A DNA stretch of 64,000 bases from Yersinia vastinensis (lineage in GTDB: Bacteria > Pseudomonadota > Gammaproteobacteria > Enterobacterales > Enterobacteriaceae), in assembly GCF_902726565.1 (NCBI RefSeq), contig NZ_CACVAF010000014.1, positions 37,926 to 101,925 of the forward strand, in the 5' to 3' direction. A model generated the notes under the pieces. It was given only the letters and a program-made list of their open reading frames with translations. It was not told the origin of the DNA and searched no databases. This document shows, one piece after another, positions 18,093 to 26,826 of the stretch. Both the position numbers and the translations under genes were made by a program. Numbering within the stretch: the first letter of the stretch is position 1; the number at the start of each line of letters is the position of its first letter.

Positions 18093-19011
18093 GCCGCGCC
18101 TGCTTGATCTCATGCATCACGCCGCTCAGCGAAGAATCGGCGGGTACATAGCCGAACAATTGCTCGGCCTTGCGATTGTACGAATAATAATGAGTCTTTT
18201 GGCCTGTGGCATTCACCTGGGGCTGCTCACCTACAATCGTAAAGTTCAGGCCGAACTGCTCGCCCAAAGCTGCGAGCAACTCAAATTTTCCTACGGGCGC
18301 GAGGCTGTAACAGTCCACGGCACTGTTGCATGCTGGAGCCTGCAGTATTCGGTCGATTAACTGCATGAAGTCAGCAGGAGTAAGGTAGTCCCGCAGCATG
18401 TCGTCTGGTGAAACTTCCAGAACCGTCCCAGCATGCAGTGCCCTTAGGATATCGCTAAGGAAGAACCGTGCCTCGCGCGCCTGACGATGACTGAAGTAGC
18501 TGAATACACGAACATCGACGATAGCCGCATCCGGCAGCGCTCGATGACGACACTCGGTCTGGAATTTGGCAGCGCCATACCAATGCTGCGGCAACAGGGC
18601 ATTGATTGGAAAAACTGCAGTCGAGGTCTCGGTGATCGGGGCTGTAAAATTGGAGCCATAGGCAGCGCCGCTACTGAGATAGATGTATTTGCACTCGGGG
18701 TGGCTGCGCAGATAGGCCAGGGCAAGATTGTCATAGTGTTCGGTGACGGTAAATATGGCTTGACCCATTTGTAATGCTCTGGCTGGGTCGCCTACGCCAA
18801 CGAAGTTGATGATCGCATCGAACTGGCAGCGATCATCGAAGCTGGCGTAGGTGGCGACGGCAAATCCCTTGCGCACCGCAGTCTCTTGAAGCTCGGCATC
18901 CAACGCGTTGGGTGCTCGGACGAACAGGGTGCACTGGTAAGTCGTAGACTGGATGCTGGCTATCAGGTCCTTGGCGATATGGCTGTTCGCCCCTAGGATG
19001 GCAAGTCTCAT
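18079..19011 (-). CDS. yerF: NAD-dependent epimerase/reductase family protein, YerF-like
   Basis: A 310-residue atypical SDR. N-terminal dinucleotide site LAILGANSHIAKDL, serine pair YLSSGAAYGS (about 113-114) and the Tyr-x3-Lys pair at Tyr145/Lys149 (WYGAAK). In Y. pseudotuberculosis O:VI, YerF reduces the ketone of the two-carbon branch made by YerE, completing CDP-yersiniose A. The position directly after the yerE-like gene (ATGA overlap) supports this. A different C4-branch reductase would be the alternative. Confidence 0.75.
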   Translation of the reverse strand: MRLAILGANSHIAKDLIASIQSTTYQCTLFVRAPNALDAELQETAVRKGFAVATYASFDDRCQFDAIINFVGVGDPARALQMGQAIFTVTEHYDNLALAYLRSHPECKYIYLSSGAAYGSNFTAPITETSTAVFPINALLPQHWYGAAKFQTECRHRALPDAAIVDVRVFSYFSHRQAREARFFLSDILRALHAGTVLEVSPDDMLRDYLTPADFMQLIDRILQAPACNSAVDCYSLAPVGKFELLAALGEQFGLNFTIVGEQPQVNATGQKTHYYSYNRKAEQLFGYVPADSSLSGVMHEIKQARHAED

Positions 19012-20723
19012 TGACCCAGTTCCAGTAACGGCGATTGTTCGTTGATGGGGCGTCCGAACTCAAGACGCGGTCGGCATTCCCGTGCATCTGGCATCAACAC
19101 CTCAATCAGCATCGGCTTTCCATTCGCCAAGAACTCGGCGACCGCAACCTTGAGGGTTTCCAGGTCGTTCAAGCTCCGCGAATCGATGCCGTAGGCAGCA
19201 CCCAGTGCCTGGAACTGTGATGTGTAGCCATCCCAGTAAGTTGAGGAGTTACGACCCTCGAAGTACATTTCCTGAAAGCCACGCACCATACCCAAGGAGT
19301 GGTTGTTCAATACCACGGTGAGGATGGGGAGACGTTCACGGGCGATGATATCCAGCTCCTGAATATTCAGTTGGGCGCCACCATCGCCAGTAATCACCAC
19401 TACTGGCTTACCGCCAGCGATGCAGGCGCCCACCGCAGTGGGAATGGCAAAGCCCATCGTACCCAACCCACCGGAATGGTGCATGGCCTGATGAGAGCCT
19501 AGGCGCAAGGTGTGCGCGGCCCACATCTGATTGTTGCCCACATCGACGACGTAATCTAGCGCTTGACCTTCAGCCAGTTCGTTGAAGGTACTGAACAATT
19601 CGAAAGGGCTGATACTCCAGTCCGTGTACTCGTCCTTGAACGACTGCTCGAACACCTGCGCTAGGTGCGCTTGCCAAGCAGAGGGAACGGATCGAAGGTT
19701 TGGAGCATGGGTGACGAACGAGGCAAATACCGCCTCAAGGTTGGCGTTGATTGACTGTTGCGCCTTTACCCTGTTATCCAACTGGGCAGCATCCAGATCG
19801 AACTGCACGATGTGCGCATTGCGCGCGAAGGTTTCCGTCTTTGCGCCGGTTTGGCGCACATCCATGCGGCTGCCGAACACGATCAGCAGGTCGCAGTTCT
19901 GCACTGCATAATTAGCCGCTCGGGTGCCATAGGCCCCCAGCATTCCAAGGTAATGCTCGCTGGCGGGTAGTTTCTCGGCGCCCTTAAGGCTTGCAACGTG
20001 AGGAATGCCCAGTTTACTGACCTCACTCAACCATTGGCTGAACCCTGGCATATTTACTGCGCCGCCACCAATAAGGAACACTGGTTTCTGCGCTTTTTCC
20101 AACAATGCCCATACATCGCCGTACGAGGCGCTTTGCGCCGGGGCTAACGAAGACTCGTAGGCCCAGACGCTTAATAACTCATCCAATACCGCCTCGTCCA
20201 CCTCGGCTCGCTGGATGTCCATGGGGATGTCCAGCAACACAGGGCCTGGGCGACCTGCTCGAGCGATAGTAATCGCTTTGAGCAAGCAGGGAATCAGTTC
20301 ATCAACGTGCCTGACTTGATGAGCATACTTGGTGATACTACTCACCAACGCGACGCTATCAAGCTCTTGAAAACCTTGTTGACGTATGGCCCGTTCCCCT
20401 TTGAGCTCATGCGTATTGACTTGGCCGGTCAGGAATAGACACGGATGGCTGTCCAGCCAGCAATCGGCAATTCCCGTGATCAGGTTCGTGGCACCAGGGC
20501 CACTAGTGCCTAATGCCACGCCCATCACATTGTGATTCGTCGCACGTGCGACAGCCGATGCAGCGAAGGCGGCGCCTTGCTCATGGTGCATTGAGACCAA
20601 CTTGGTCTTACCAAGCAAATTAATGCTGTCCACCAAATGGGTAATCATTCCACCGATGAGCTCAAAACCATAGATGACTTGGGTGTCCGCTAGGACTTTT
20701 GCTACTGCATCAGATGCTTTCAT
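19008..20723 (-). CDS. yerE: TPP-dependent acetolactate-synthase-like enzyme, YerE-like
   Basis: A 571-residue protein with the three-domain fold of acetohydroxyacid synthases. The TPP-activating glutamate is Glu48 in HHEQGAAFAAS, followed by GTSGPGATN; the Mg-TPP motif starts at GDGGAQLNIQEL, and LNNHSLGMVR follows. Inside an operon for a CDP-3,6-dideoxyhexose, the family member that fits is YerE, a flavin-containing TPP enzyme that adds an acetyl group from pyruvate to C4 of CDP-3,6-dideoxy-4-keto-D-glucose. A housekeeping role in branched amino acid synthesis is unlikely: there is no small subunit gene and the gene is embedded in the sugar operon. Confidence 0.8.
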   Translation of the reverse strand: MKASDAVAKVLADTQVIYGFELIGGMITHLVDSINLLGKTKLVSMHHEQGAAFAASAVARATNHNVMGVALGTSGPGATNLITGIADCWLDSHPCLFLTGQVNTHELKGERAIRQQGFQELDSVALVSSITKYAHQVRHVDELIPCLLKAITIARAGRPGPVLLDIPMDIQRAEVDEAVLDELLSVWAYESSLAPAQSASYGDVWALLEKAQKPVFLIGGGAVNMPGFSQWLSEVSKLGIPHVASLKGAEKLPASEHYLGMLGAYGTRAANYAVQNCDLLIVFGSRMDVRQTGAKTETFARNAHIVQFDLDAAQLDNRVKAQQSINANLEAVFASFVTHAPNLRSVPSAWQAHLAQVFEQSFKDEYTDWSISPFELFSTFNELAEGQALDYVVDVGNNQMWAAHTLRLGSHQAMHHSGGLGTMGFAIPTAVGACIAGGKPVVVITGDGGAQLNIQELDIIARERLPILTVVLNNHSLGMVRGFQEMYFEGRNSSTYWDGYTSQFQALGAAYGIDSRSLNDLETLKVAVAEFLANGKPMLIEVLMPDARECRPRLEFGRPINEQSPLLELGQ

Positions 20724-20726
20724 AAG

Positions 20727-22040
20727 TTAGAAACCGATCCCGAAGAACTCTTCCAGTTTTTCACCAACGTAGTCGAAATGCTCTTGGCCCAACGACGGTT
20801 GCACGCCCAGCCAGAAGGTCTGGTTCATGGTGCGATCGGTGTTGGTAAGCTCGCCCACCACGCGGTATTCCACATCATGGAAGTACGGCTGGCGAGTCAG
20901 GTTGCCTGCGAAAAGAAGCCGGGTGCCGATCTTGTTCTGATCAAGAAACTTCAGCAAATCTACACGCTTGACGCCAGCAGTCTCTTTCAAGGTAACCGGG
21001 AAACCGAACCAGGATGGCTCACTGTTTGGCGTAGGCTCGGCGATTTCCAAGAAGGCGCTGAGGCTAGACAAACGCTCTTTCAGCAGCTTGAAGTTGCGCT
21101 TGCGGGTCTCGATGAATTTCGGCGCGCTATCCAACTGAGCCAAGCCGCAGGCAGCTTGCATATCGGTGATTTTAAGGTTGTAGCCCAAGTGCGCGTACAC
21201 ATACTTGTGATCGTAACCTTGCGGCAGGCTACCGAACTGCTGTCCGAAACGGTTGCCGCAGGTGTCGTCACAACCTGGCGCGCAGTAGCAGTCACGGCCC
21301 CAATCACGGAACGATTCAGCGATCAGTCTCAGTTGGGCGTTGTTTGTAAACACCGCACCGCCTTCACCCATGGTGATGTGGTGGGCAGGATAGAAGCTGA
21401 GTGTGGCGATGTCGCCAAAGGTGCCGACCATCTTGCCGTCGTATGTCGCGCCCAACGCGTCACAACAATCTTCGACCAGCCATAGGTTGTACTTTTCACA
21501 CAGCGCTTTCACCTTGCCCAGATTGAATGGGTTGCCCAAGGTGTGAGCAAGCATTATAGCCTTGGTCTTCGGCGTGATGGCCGCTTCGATCAAGTCTGCG
21601 TTGATGTTGTGGGTGTTCATTTCAACATCGACGAACACAGGGATCGCACCGAACTGAACGATCGGGTTGACGGTCGTCGGGAAACCGGCAGCGACGCCAA
21701 TGACTTCGTCGCCTTTTTTGATTGCACGATCACCGAGTTTCGGTGAAGTGAGGGTGCTGAACGCAACCAAGTTGGCCGAAGAACCTGAGTTCACGGTCAG
21801 TAGGTAGTTCACACCCAGGAACGCAGCGAGCTTCTTCTCGAATTCAGCGTTGAAACGACCAGTGGTCAGCCAGCCGTCCAGCGAGGCCTCAACCATCAGT
21901 TGCAGTTCACGCGCGCCGATTACCTTGCCCGATGGAGGGATGACGGTTTCGCCTCCGACAAAAGGTTTAGCCGCCAAGGCAGTCTGGGCGTAGCGCTCAA
22001 CGAGCTGGCTGATTTCCTGACGGAGCATATCGGAGGTCAT
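20727..22040 (-). CDS. ddhC: CDP-6-deoxy-4-keto-glucose 3-dehydrase (E1)
   Basis: A 437-residue PMP- and [2Fe-2S]-dependent enzyme that removes the C3 hydroxyl of CDP-4-keto-6-deoxyglucose. The residue that binds PLP in ordinary aminotransferases is here a histidine (His220 in [13 protein letters not shown]), the hallmark of E1. The cluster cysteines are visible in [12 protein letters not shown] (Cys251, 253, 257, 261). It works with the reductase DdhD. ATG with AGGAA five bases upstream. Three bases separate it from yerE. Confidence 0.93.
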   Translation of the reverse strand: MTSDMLRQEISQLVERYAQTALAAKPFVGGETVIPPSGKVIGARELQLMVEASLDGWLTTGRFNAEFEKKLAAFLGVNYLLTVNSGSSANLVAFSTLTSPKLGDRAIKKGDEVIGVAAGFPTTVNPIVQFGAIPVFVDVEMNTHNINADLIEAAITPKTKAIMLAHTLGNPFNLGKVKALCEKYNLWLVEDCCDALGATYDGKMVGTFGDIATLSFYPAHHITMGEGGAVFTNNAQLRLIAESFRDWGRDCYCAPGCDDTCGNRFGQQFGSLPQGYDHKYVYAHLGYNLKITDMQAACGLAQLDSAPKFIETRKRNFKLLKERLSSLSAFLEIAEPTPNSEPSWFGFPVTLKETAGVKRVDLLKFLDQNKIGTRLLFAGNLTRQPYFHDVEYRVVGELTNTDRTMNQTFWLGVQPSLGQEHFDYVGEKLEEFFGIGF

Positions 22041-22061
22041 AGTATTTCCTGTTCAAGCTAA

Positions 22062-23150
22062 TTATCGGTTAGGTGTCAGTGGCATGGCTGCCATGTAGCT
22101 ATTGATTTCTTCTACGCAACGGGCATGCATGTCATCGCCCTGCAACCAGGCGCGATGCCAGTTGACGATGCGAGTCAGCGTTGTCTCCAGGTTCCATGTT
22201 GGCTCCCACTTCAGGTGAGTGCGGGCCTTGGATATATCCAGTTTTAAATAACGTGCCTCGTGCGGTTGCGGGTCGCTGTCAAGCTGCCAGCTAGCGCCCC
22301 CTCCCCACGCCTGCACCATGTGATCGAGTATCCATTCAACAGGTTGAGCGTCTTCATCACGAGGACCGAAGTTCCAACCCTGAGCAAATAACTGGCCATG
22401 CTCCCATAGATGCTGGGCCAGAACAAGGTAACCGCTTAGCGGCTCAAGTACGTGCTGCCAAGGGCGAGTAGCCTTCGGGTTACGCACAACAGCGGGCTTA
22501 CTCTGTTCGACAGCACGCAGGATGTCGGGAATCAACCGATCGTCGGCCCAATCCCCTCCCCCGATGACATTGCCGGCGCGCGCCGAGGCCAACGCAGCGG
22601 AGCGTTCGGTATTGAAGAACGAGTTGCGATAAGCACTGGTGACTAATTCCACACAGCCCTTACTGTTGCTGTATGGATCATGGCCACCCATGGGCTCATT
22701 CTCGCGATAGCCCCATTCCCATTCCTGGTTCTCGTAACATTTGTCGGTGGTGACATTCACGATGGCACGTAGGCTGGGGCACTTACGCGCAGCCTCCAAC
22801 ACATGAACGGTGCCCATGACGTTGGTGGAGTAGGTTTCGACAGGCTCGCGGTACGACAGCCTAACCAGCGGTTGAGCCGCCATGTGAATCAGGATGTCTG
22901 GATTGAAGGCAACCATGCTCTCAGTAACGGCATGCAGGTCGCGAATGTCGCCTATCTGCGACTCTATGCCCCGTTCAACCTGCGCCTCTTCGAACAGTGA
23001 AGGCGTTGTTGGCGGTGCCAAGGCAAAGCCTTTCACCTGAGCACCCATGCCCTGCAGCCATAAAGCCAGCCAGCTACCCTTGAAGCCAGTATGGCCGGTG
23101 AGGAAAACCTTTTTGCCTTTCCAGAAGTCAGCGGAGACAGAAGCTTTCAT
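22062..23150 (-). CDS. ddhB: CDP-glucose 4,6-dehydratase
   Basis: A 362-residue extended SDR converting CDP-glucose to CDP-4-keto-6-deoxyglucose. NAD loop GHTGFKG at residues 19-25, MAAQPLVR typical of RfbG/DdhB, TTD at 134-136 and the catalytic Tyr160-x3-Lys164 (PYSNSKG). The start MKASVSADF is chosen because the longer frame runs back into ddhA; it lies seven bases after the ddhA stop. Also called rfbG/ascB in related clusters. Confidence 0.93.
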   Translation of the reverse strand: MKASVSADFWKGKKVFLTGHTGFKGSWLALWLQGMGAQVKGFALAPPTTPSLFEEAQVERGIESQIGDIRDLHAVTESMVAFNPDILIHMAAQPLVRLSYREPVETYSTNVMGTVHVLEAARKCPSLRAIVNVTTDKCYENQEWEWGYRENEPMGGHDPYSNSKGCVELVTSAYRNSFFNTERSAALASARAGNVIGGGDWADDRLIPDILRAVEQSKPAVVRNPKATRPWQHVLEPLSGYLVLAQHLWEHGQLFAQGWNFGPRDEDAQPVEWILDHMVQAWGGGASWQLDSDPQPHEARYLKLDISKARTHLKWEPTWNLETTLTRIVNWHRAWLQGDDMHARCVEEINSYMAAMPLTPNR

Positions 23151-23157
23151 ATCGTTC

Positions 23158-23931
23158 TCAGTCCCAAGTTTTCCATGGCGCATCACCGCTCTGCCACAAC
23201 TTCTCAAGCAGATTTTTGTCGTGCAGGGTATCCATCGGTTGCCAGAAGCCCTGGTGCTCGAAGGCCATCAGTTGGCCCTGTTCGGCGAGGCTCATCAGCG
23301 GGCCCTGTTCCCATACCGTACTATCCCCTTCTAGGTAATCCAGCACCTGAGGAGAAAGCACGAAGAAGCCGCCATTGATCATAGCGCCGTCGCCTTTAGG
23401 TTTTTCCTTGAAGTTCAGGACCTGGCCTTCACTGATGTCCAGTGCGCCAAAGCGGCCTGGCGGAAAGGTCGCAGTGAGTGTGGCAGCTTTGCCGTGGCTC
23501 TTGTGGAAGGCGACGGCAGCACTGATGTCCATGCTTCCCACGCCATCGCCGTAGGTGAAGCAAAAAGCCTCATCATCACGCACATAGTCTGCCACACGGC
23601 GCAGACGACCACCTGTCATCGACGTTTCGCCCGTGTCGACCAACGTCACATTCCAGTCTTCAGCACGCTGGTCATGAATCTTCATGGTGTTTTCGCGCAT
23701 GTTGAACGTGATGTCTGACATATGCAGGAAGTAGTTGGCGAAGTATTCCTTGATAATGTAACCCTTGTAGCCACAGCAAATAATGAAATCATTGATGCCG
23801 TGGGAGGAGTACATTTTCATGATGTGCCACAGAATCGGCTTGCCGCCGATTTTAACCATAGGCTTGGGCTGCGTACCGGTCTCTTCGCTTAAACGCGTGC
23901 CGAGCCCACCTGCCAGAATGACCGCTTTCAT
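23158..23931 (-). CDS. ddhA: Glucose-1-phosphate cytidylyltransferase
   Basis: A 257-residue nucleotidyltransferase making CDP-glucose from CTP and glucose-1-phosphate. Signature ILAGGLGTRLSEETGTQPKP at the N-terminus and the RfbF-family sequence YKGYIIKEYFANYF around residue 60, with GGRLRRV and FTYGDGVG further on. First committed step of the 3,6-dideoxyhexose pathway. Lies 12 bases after ddhD and seven bases before ddhB on one strand. Confidence 0.95.
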   Translation of the reverse strand: MKAVILAGGLGTRLSEETGTQPKPMVKIGGKPILWHIMKMYSSHGINDFIICCGYKGYIIKEYFANYFLHMSDITFNMRENTMKIHDQRAEDWNVTLVDTGETSMTGGRLRRVADYVRDDEAFCFTYGDGVGSMDISAAVAFHKSHGKAATLTATFPPGRFGALDISEGQVLNFKEKPKGDGAMINGGFFVLSPQVLDYLEGDSTVWEQGPLMSLAEQGQLMAFEHQGFWQPMDTLHDKNLLEKLWQSGDAPWKTWD

Positions 23932-23943
23932 AACCGTTCCTTT

Positions 23944-24933
23944 TTAGTTCGAACTCACGAATGCATCGGAGTAAAAGTGTTTGACAGGTAACCCAGCAAT
24001 AGCCAATGCTTCACGGGCGGACTGAATCATGTTTTCCGAACCACAGGCGTAAACCACAGCTTGGGTGAGGTCGATCCCATCATCCAGCAGGACGTTCTGT
24101 ACGTAGCCTGTACGCCCCTGCCAGTCCGCGCTGGCTCGCGATAATACTGGAATAAACACCGCGTTCAGCCTCTCAAACTGGGGAGTCCAATAAATGTCAT
24201 CTACGGTACGCCCGCCCCAATATATGAGAATTTTCTTGTCGGCTACCAGATCGGGGTTGTTTAGCAGTTGCTCAAGCATCGCCTTCACTGGCGCAATGCC
24301 AGTGCCGGTAGCGAGAAACACGATTGTGCTGGCGTCTTTGTCTCGCAAGCAGAAGGTGCCGAGTGGGCCTTCAAGGCGAAGCAGGTCATTCGGTTTGGCG
24401 CTACCGAACCAGTAGCTTGACATCTCGCCTTGCTTGACTTCGCGGATCTGCAGTTCCAGTTTGCCATCGGTGCGTGGGGCATTGGCAATGGAGTAACTGC
24501 GGCGCAGGCCGCCATTACCGATCACGTCCAGATATTGACCAGGAAGGTAATGCAGCTTGCTGGCAGGAGGAACTCGCAAGATCACTTCCACAACGTTATC
24601 GGTCAGACGGGTGATCGTGTCTATGCGGCAAGGGAGAGTTTTGACCTCGATGTCGCCCAGAGCGCCAATGTCTTCGGCATCAATCTCGACATCGCTTATG
24701 GCATGGCGGCAGCAGGTAAGAATTATTCCGGCTGCAACTTCCTCGGTAGTCAGTGACGTTTCTTCCCTGAGAGCTTCAGTATCACCGCTAAGTACGGTGG
24801 CTTTACACACGCCGCAACGACCCGTGCGACAGCTGTATTCCAAGGTAATGCCCGCTACTTTGGCGCTGTCCAACAGCGAGGTACCGAGGTCAGAAATGAA
24901 TGTCTGTCCATTGTTAAGTTTTACTGAAACCAT
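23944..24933 (-). CDS. ddhD: CDP-6-deoxy-delta-3,4-glucoseen reductase (E3)
   Basis: A 329-residue iron-sulfur flavoprotein that passes electrons from NADH to the DdhC intermediate. Residues 1-90 form a plant-type ferredoxin domain with Cys35, Cys40, Cys43 (CRTGRCGVC) and a cysteine at 74 or 75. The FAD motif RRSYSIAN lies around residue 145, and the NAD domain has FLATGTGIAP and YACGSENM. It is the first gene of the operon. The ATG has no recognisable Shine-Dalgarno sequence, and a 15-bp repeat occurs three times just upstream, which may affect its expression. Confidence 0.93.
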   Translation of the reverse strand: MVSVKLNNGQTFISDLGTSLLDSAKVAGITLEYSCRTGRCGVCKATVLSGDTEALREETSLTTEEVAAGIILTCCRHAISDVEIDAEDIGALGDIEVKTLPCRIDTITRLTDNVVEVILRVPPASKLHYLPGQYLDVIGNGGLRRSYSIANAPRTDGKLELQIREVKQGEMSSYWFGSAKPNDLLRLEGPLGTFCLRDKDASTIVFLATGTGIAPVKAMLEQLLNNPDLVADKKILIYWGGRTVDDIYWTPQFERLNAVFIPVLSRASADWQGRTGYVQNVLLDDGIDLTQAVVYACGSENMIQSAREALAIAGLPVKHFYSDAFVSSN

Positions 24934-24951
24934 GGATTATTGGATTCGAAT

Positions 24952-24996
24952 TTTGAAAGGCCATTATTTGAAAGGCCATTATTTGAAAGTCCATTA
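24952..24996. repeat. Three tandem copies of a 15-bp unit upstream of ddhD
   Basis: The unit TTTGAAAGGCCATTA occurs at 24952-24966 and 24967-24981, and with one change (GTCC for GGCC) at 24982-24996. It ends 19 bases from the ddhD ATG, in the mRNA leader. Copy number could change by slippage. Confidence 0.95.
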
Positions 24997-24997
24997 G

Positions 24998-25135
24998 AAT
25001 ATACTATCTACTTATAGCTGTCATTATATCAAAGCTAACCGTGCGACCTTAACCATCGGTCAGATGCAGCTCAATAATGCCCAGCTCACTGGCTATGATA
25101 GTATCGAGGAGAGATCCGCGGAAACACACCTATAG
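24998..25135 (+). pseudogene. Unassigned coding remnant between the operon and the IS fragment
   Basis: An open frame without a start reads ANRATLTIGQMQLNNAQLTG in its middle and ends at TAG 25133. The regular hydrophobic/Asn pattern resembles a strand repeat of a large haemagglutinin-type adhesin, but it is too short to assign. Listed as possible debris only. Confidence 0.25.
25023..25028 (-). promoter_or_regulatory. Candidate -10 box for the ddhD operon
   Basis: A perfect TATAAT is present on the minus strand, 90 bases before the ddhD ATG. The matching -35 region at 17-base spacing (TAAGGT) is poor, so the assignment is tentative. No JUMPstart/ops sequence is visible in this leader. Confidence 0.35.
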
Positions 25136-25140
25136 CCAGT

Positions 25141-25340
25141 GCTATAACACCGGAACAACGGCGGATACAAGAACTTGAAAAGCGGGTATGGCAGTTGCTG
25201 AGCGACAATGACTTATTAGAAAAGGTTTCGGCTTTCTTCGCTATGGAAATGAACAACGACAAAAAGTCGCGGTGAAACTAAAGAAGGCCTGTGCAAATAT
25301 CCAACAGGTCTGCCGCTGTTTATTGCTCACGCGCAGGTGA
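25141..25340 (+). mobile_element. Remnant of an IS3-family insertion sequence
   Basis: The frame at 25141-25275 encodes the C-terminal part of an IS3-type OrfA (ITPEQRRIQELEKRV, then SDNDLLEKVSAFFAMEM), the leucine-zipper end of such transposases. A second frame from 25272 to 25340 (VKLKKACANIQQVCRCLLL) resembles the beginning of OrfB and then breaks off. No terminal inverted repeats are visible. The element is not functional. Confidence 0.7.
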
Positions 25341-25841
25341 GTATGAGATTGACCTTTATAGTCCTCAATACGCGCCAGCAGCTCTGGGATACGATTAAGC
25401 TCAAGGGCAGGTCGGGTGTCCTGAGTGAGGCGATATTGTGAGTACTGTTCACAGGAAATTGATACATTTCCAGGTTTTTGAACACCTTTTCGCTGTGTTG
25501 CTCAGACCATTGCTTATTAGCGGCATGCCAGTGCCGGGCAATAGCTTCGAATGTTTGAGTGGTATCAGGTAAAACTTTTCGCGCACTTAACCTCACTGGG
25601 GGCGGAGCCCCCGGCAATCAATTTGCGTGCGGCGTCGTGTTTGACCCTAGCCTCTGAAAGGGAGGGGGCAGGGTAGACGCCCAATGCTAAGGTATTTTCT
25701 TTACCGAGATAGCGATAACGTAGCCGCCAATATTTTGCCCCATAGGGATTAACCAGCAAATACATGCCATCGCTGTCGGTCAGTTTGTAAGGGTTATCTT
25801 CGGTTTTTGCTGACCCATATTTTCACATCGGTGAGTGCTAT
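25340..25841 (-). pseudogene. Decayed P4-type tyrosine integrase
   Basis: Fragments of one integrase in several frames. 25841 downward encodes ALTDVKIWVSKN, where the first codon is ATA instead of ATG. After a one-base shift in an A-run near 25807-25811 the frame continues KTEDNPYKLTDSDGMYLLV, then LRYRYLGKENTLALGVYP and EARVKHDAARKLIAGG. A further shift near 25590 leads to TFEAIARHWHAANKQWSEQH, the start of the core-binding domain. The catalytic domain is missing. It sits 200 bases from the 3' end of tRNA-Phe, the usual place for an island integrase. Confidence 0.85.
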
Positions 25842-26005
25842 GAATGGTCTCCGGAAGTGATTTTTTAGGTATTATTATAATAATTATCGAACTGGACTGT
25901 ACCCGCATTTGTGCCCATAGGCGTCACTTTATGTAGGTGGAATCAGGTTGAAATCAGTTGGTATGGAGTAGGGGATGATAGCTGGCACTGCAGGGTTTTA
26001 AATGT

Positions 26006-26030
26006 AAAAACGGACGTCAATCGACGTCCA
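26006..26030 (-). terminator. Rho-independent terminator of tRNA-Phe
   Basis: On the minus strand GGACGTC / GACGTCC form a 7-bp stem with a 4-base loop (26012-26029), followed by GTTTTTA. It lies 13 bases past the CCA end of the tRNA, and so upstream of the decayed integrase. Confidence 0.85.
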
Positions 26031-26042
26031 TTTATAGAATAG

Positions 26043-26118
26043 TGGTGCCCGGACTCGGAATCGAACCAAGGACACGGGGATTTTCAATCCCCTGCTCTAC
26101 CGACTGAGCTATCCGGGC
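26043..26118 (-). tRNA. pheU: tRNA-Phe (GAA)
   Basis: A 76-base cloverleaf on the minus strand with encoded CCA. Acceptor arm GCCCGGA/TCCGGGC, D-arm with AGCTCAGTCGGTAGAGC, anticodon loop TTGAAAA (GAA) and T-arm GGTTCGATTCC. As in E. coli pheU, it lies next to yjdC, and it flanks the acquired island with the integrase relic. Confidence 0.97.
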
Positions 26119-26250
26119 AACGGGGCGCATTAAACCGTATTGGCTGCTGATCGTCAACGGATTTATAACTTAAAACCACGAAAACAGTGTTGATCGCTCT
26201 CTTTTCAGACAAAAAAAGAAAAAATCCCTGCAAAACGTGGTTCCCCAGCT

Positions 26251-26826
26251 TTAGCTGAGTGCTCCATTTTTACGGCATTGTGCAACGTCTAAAACGTCTT
26301 CAGCGAGACGCTTGGCAACGTCGACATCTTGCCATTGACGTTTAACCAGCAGTTTGCTTAGGCACCCCTCTAATATCAGCTCCATTTGTTGTGCGACCAT
26401 GCTGGCATCATCAGCATCCATCTCTTGCAACAGTTCCTGAGTATAGTGCAACGACGCTTGTTTCTGCTGTTCCGCTAACTGGTGAATGGGGTGATCATCA
26501 TCAGGGTAGAAGCTGCACGCGGCAATAAACAGACAACCAGGGTAGCGCTGATTTTTTACTTGTTCACTCAGTGTTTGGTAACGCGCAAGTAACTTTTGTT
26601 TTGGCGATAATGTCTCGTCCAACTGCAATTGGCGCCGCCAAGTATCAATCTGCTGACCATGGTAGCGTAGGCAATCATACAATAATGCCTCGCGATCAGG
26701 CCAAAATCGGGTCAGATCACTGACTTCAGCTGAGACTTCTTCTGCCAGCATCTCCAACGTAGTATTGGCTAGCCCTTGCTGCTCTAACAGATTGAGTGCA
26801 CTGCTTAAAACTTGTTCACGTTGCAC
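26251..26826 (-). CDS. yjdC: TetR-family regulator YjdC
   Basis: A 191-residue TetR/AcrR-type protein with an N-terminal helix-turn-helix (residues 1-50: [20 protein letters not shown] and [16 protein letters not shown]) and the YjdC body ([19 protein letters not shown]). GTG 26826 is chosen because GGAGGAG stands six bases before it and because E. coli YjdC starts MQRE. The longer frame upstream has no ribosome site. In E. coli yjdC is adjacent to dsbD and pheU. Here pheU is next to it, but dsbD is 13 kb away. Target genes are unknown. Confidence 0.88.
   Translation of the reverse strand: MQREQVLSSALNLLEQQGLANTTLEMLAEEVSAEVSDLTRFWPDREALLYDCLRYHGQQIDTWRRQLQLDETLSPKQKLLARYQTLSEQVKNQRYPGCLFIAACSFYPDDDHPIHQLAEQQKQASLHYTQELLQEMDADDASMVAQQMELILEGCLSKLLVKRQWQDVDVAKRLAEDVLDVAQCRKNGALS

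Noticed and set aside
19008..20723. Housekeeping acetolactate synthase (ilvB/ilvI)
   Set aside because: There is no regulatory-subunit gene, and it is embedded with 3-base and overlapping junctions between ddhC and a reductase in a CDP-sugar operon.
20778..21485. 235-codon plus-strand open frame
   Set aside because: It lies entirely within ddhC on the opposite strand, has no ribosome site and shows no recognisable motif, while ddhC is a clear family member.
24952..24996. CRISPR-like array
   Set aside because: The 15-bp units are directly adjacent with no spacers, and no cas genes are present.
24934..25140. Dam/OxyR-type phase-variation control of the gtr-like operon
   Set aside because: Known gtr switches have several GATC sites near the promoter. 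I find only one GATC (25113-25116) in this leader.
24934..25140. JUMPstart/ops antitermination element
   Set aside because: No GGCGGTAGC-type sequence is present on the minus strand before ddhD.
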